From NCBI RefSeq assembly GCF_000821245.2, contig NZ_LN611424.1, positions 450,065 to 514,064 on the forward strand: a stretch of DNA of 64,000 nucleotides. The letters run 5' to 3'. The DNA comes from Virgibacillus senegalensis (GTDB lineage: Bacteria; Bacillota; Bacilli; Bacillales; Amphibacillaceae). Each line of letters begins with the position of its first letter. Position 1 is the first letter of the stretch. Below, in pieces: positions 63,453 through 64,000 of the stretch. A program made the translations under genes and the position numbers. The notes beneath the pieces are model-generated. The model did no database searches. It was not told the origin of the DNA and saw only the letters and a program-made list of their open reading frames with translations.

Positions 63453-64000
63453 CAAAACAAAATAAAAAGCTGCAAGTGAACCACTTAAAAAAATATTTTC
63501 ACGTCGGTAAAGATGAAACTTTGAAGGCGGTCGACGATGTCAGCTTCGACGTTTACGAAGGGGAGACTTTCGGTCTGGTCGGGGAGTCAGGCTGCGGTAA
63601 ATCAACAATCGGCCGGACCATCATGGGGTTGTATGAGAGAACGGATGGGGACGTGATATTTGATGAGAAGAATGTGCACGAACTGAAGGAAACAGAAACC
63701 TTTGCTTTTCACAGAAGCATGCAAATGATTTTCCAAGACCCATACGCCTCGTTGAACCCACGGTCCACGGTCAAGGAAATCATTTCTGAGCCGATGGAAA
63801 TACACGGGTTATATCCTGACAAAAAAGAAAGACTGGAGCGTGTGTACCAACTGCTGGAGGAAGTCGGACTCAGCCGGGACCATGCCAACCGTTATCCGCA
63901 TGAATTCAGCGGCGGGCAAAGACAACGGATCGGAATCGCCAGAGCGCTTGCGCTTGATCCTGATTTTATTATTGCTGACGAGCCGATATCTGCACTCGAT
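63449..64000 (+). CDS. ykfD: Oligopeptide ABC transporter ATP-binding protein YkfD, N-terminal part
   Basis: The first 184 residues of an OppF-type ABC ATPase, cut by the window edge. Walker A GESGCGKST, Q-loop FQDPYASLNPRS, signature FSGGQRQR and Walker B IIADEPISALD (incomplete) are visible. It overlaps the ykfC stop (ATGA). With DppD it probably powers uptake by DppBC or of murein peptides. Confidence 0.9.
   Translation, partial: MTKQNKKLQVNHLKKYFHVGKDETLKAVDDVSFDVYEGETFGLVGESGCGKSTIGRTIMGLYERTDGDVIFDEKNVHELKETETFAFHRSMQMIFQDPYASLNPRSTVKEIISEPMEIHGLYPDKKERLERVYQLLEEVGLSRDHANRYPHEFSGGQRQRIGIARALALDPDFIIADEPISALD

Overview
The window is chromosomal DNA from an endospore-forming member of the Bacillaceae. 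Evidence: Spo0F, SpoIIR and YwmB are present; the gene order follows the Bacillus subtilis region from speB and argS through rho, prfA, glyA and upp to the atp operon and murAA; Shine-Dalgarno sites are strong, GTG/TTG starts are common, and sigma-A, sigma-B and sigma-H type promoters can be read. A GsiB-like stress protein, the long YwlE and GGGGAC-type repeats suggest the Oceanobacillus/Virgibacillus side of the family, but I cannot name a genus. The ATP synthase c subunit lacks the PxxExxP signature of alkaliphilic bacilli. No prophage, insertion sequence, CRISPR array, rRNA or tRNA was seen.

Layout. 1-4.2 kb: end of speB, an orphan AimR-like TPR protein, ywiB-argS. 4.2-5.5 kb: stress and small membrane genes (yrhK and gsiB back to back with sigma-B-like promoters, then a XapX protein). 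5.7-17.4 kb: a fatty-acid/branched-chain acyl-CoA block (fadF, thiolase, 3-hydroxybutyryl-CoA dehydrogenase, two acyl-CoA dehydrogenases, meaB, a TetR/FadR-type regulator, the B12 enzyme icmF) with matching FadR-like operators before fadF and the thiolase. 17.8-31.8 kb: rpoE, pyrG (with a classical reiterative-transcription attenuator), spo0F, fbaA, fsa, murA2, rho, type-B L31, tdk, a small lipoprotein, prfA, prmC and spoIIR. 31.9-41.1 kb: the ywl cluster (sua5/ywlC preceded by a DnaA-box cluster, mntP, ywlE, rpiB, ywlG), glyA, upp, wecB/mnaA. 41.3-43.5 kb: a secreted Vpr-like subtilase.

44.3-51.5 kb: the complete F1Fo ATP synthase operon atpIBEFHAGDC, with several hairpins between cistrons. 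52.0-54.5 kb: ywzB, ywmB, murA1. 54.9-64 kb: dppABCDE-ykfABC and the start of ykfD, a CodY-type dipeptide and murein-peptide uptake and recycling operon. It follows murA1 where B. subtilis has spoIID.

Non-coding content is informative. There are two apparent gene remnants (about 35.8-36.1 kb and 51.6-51.9 kb), a family of short GGGGACNGTCCCC palindromes at 33.8-34.1 and 43.5-43.8 kb that also matches two places inside the protease gene, a rho leader with an intrinsic terminator, and a structured L31 leader. I found no clearly new multi-gene system. The best leads are the AimR-like orphan, the DnaA-box cluster, the REP-like palindromes and the enlarged YwlE.
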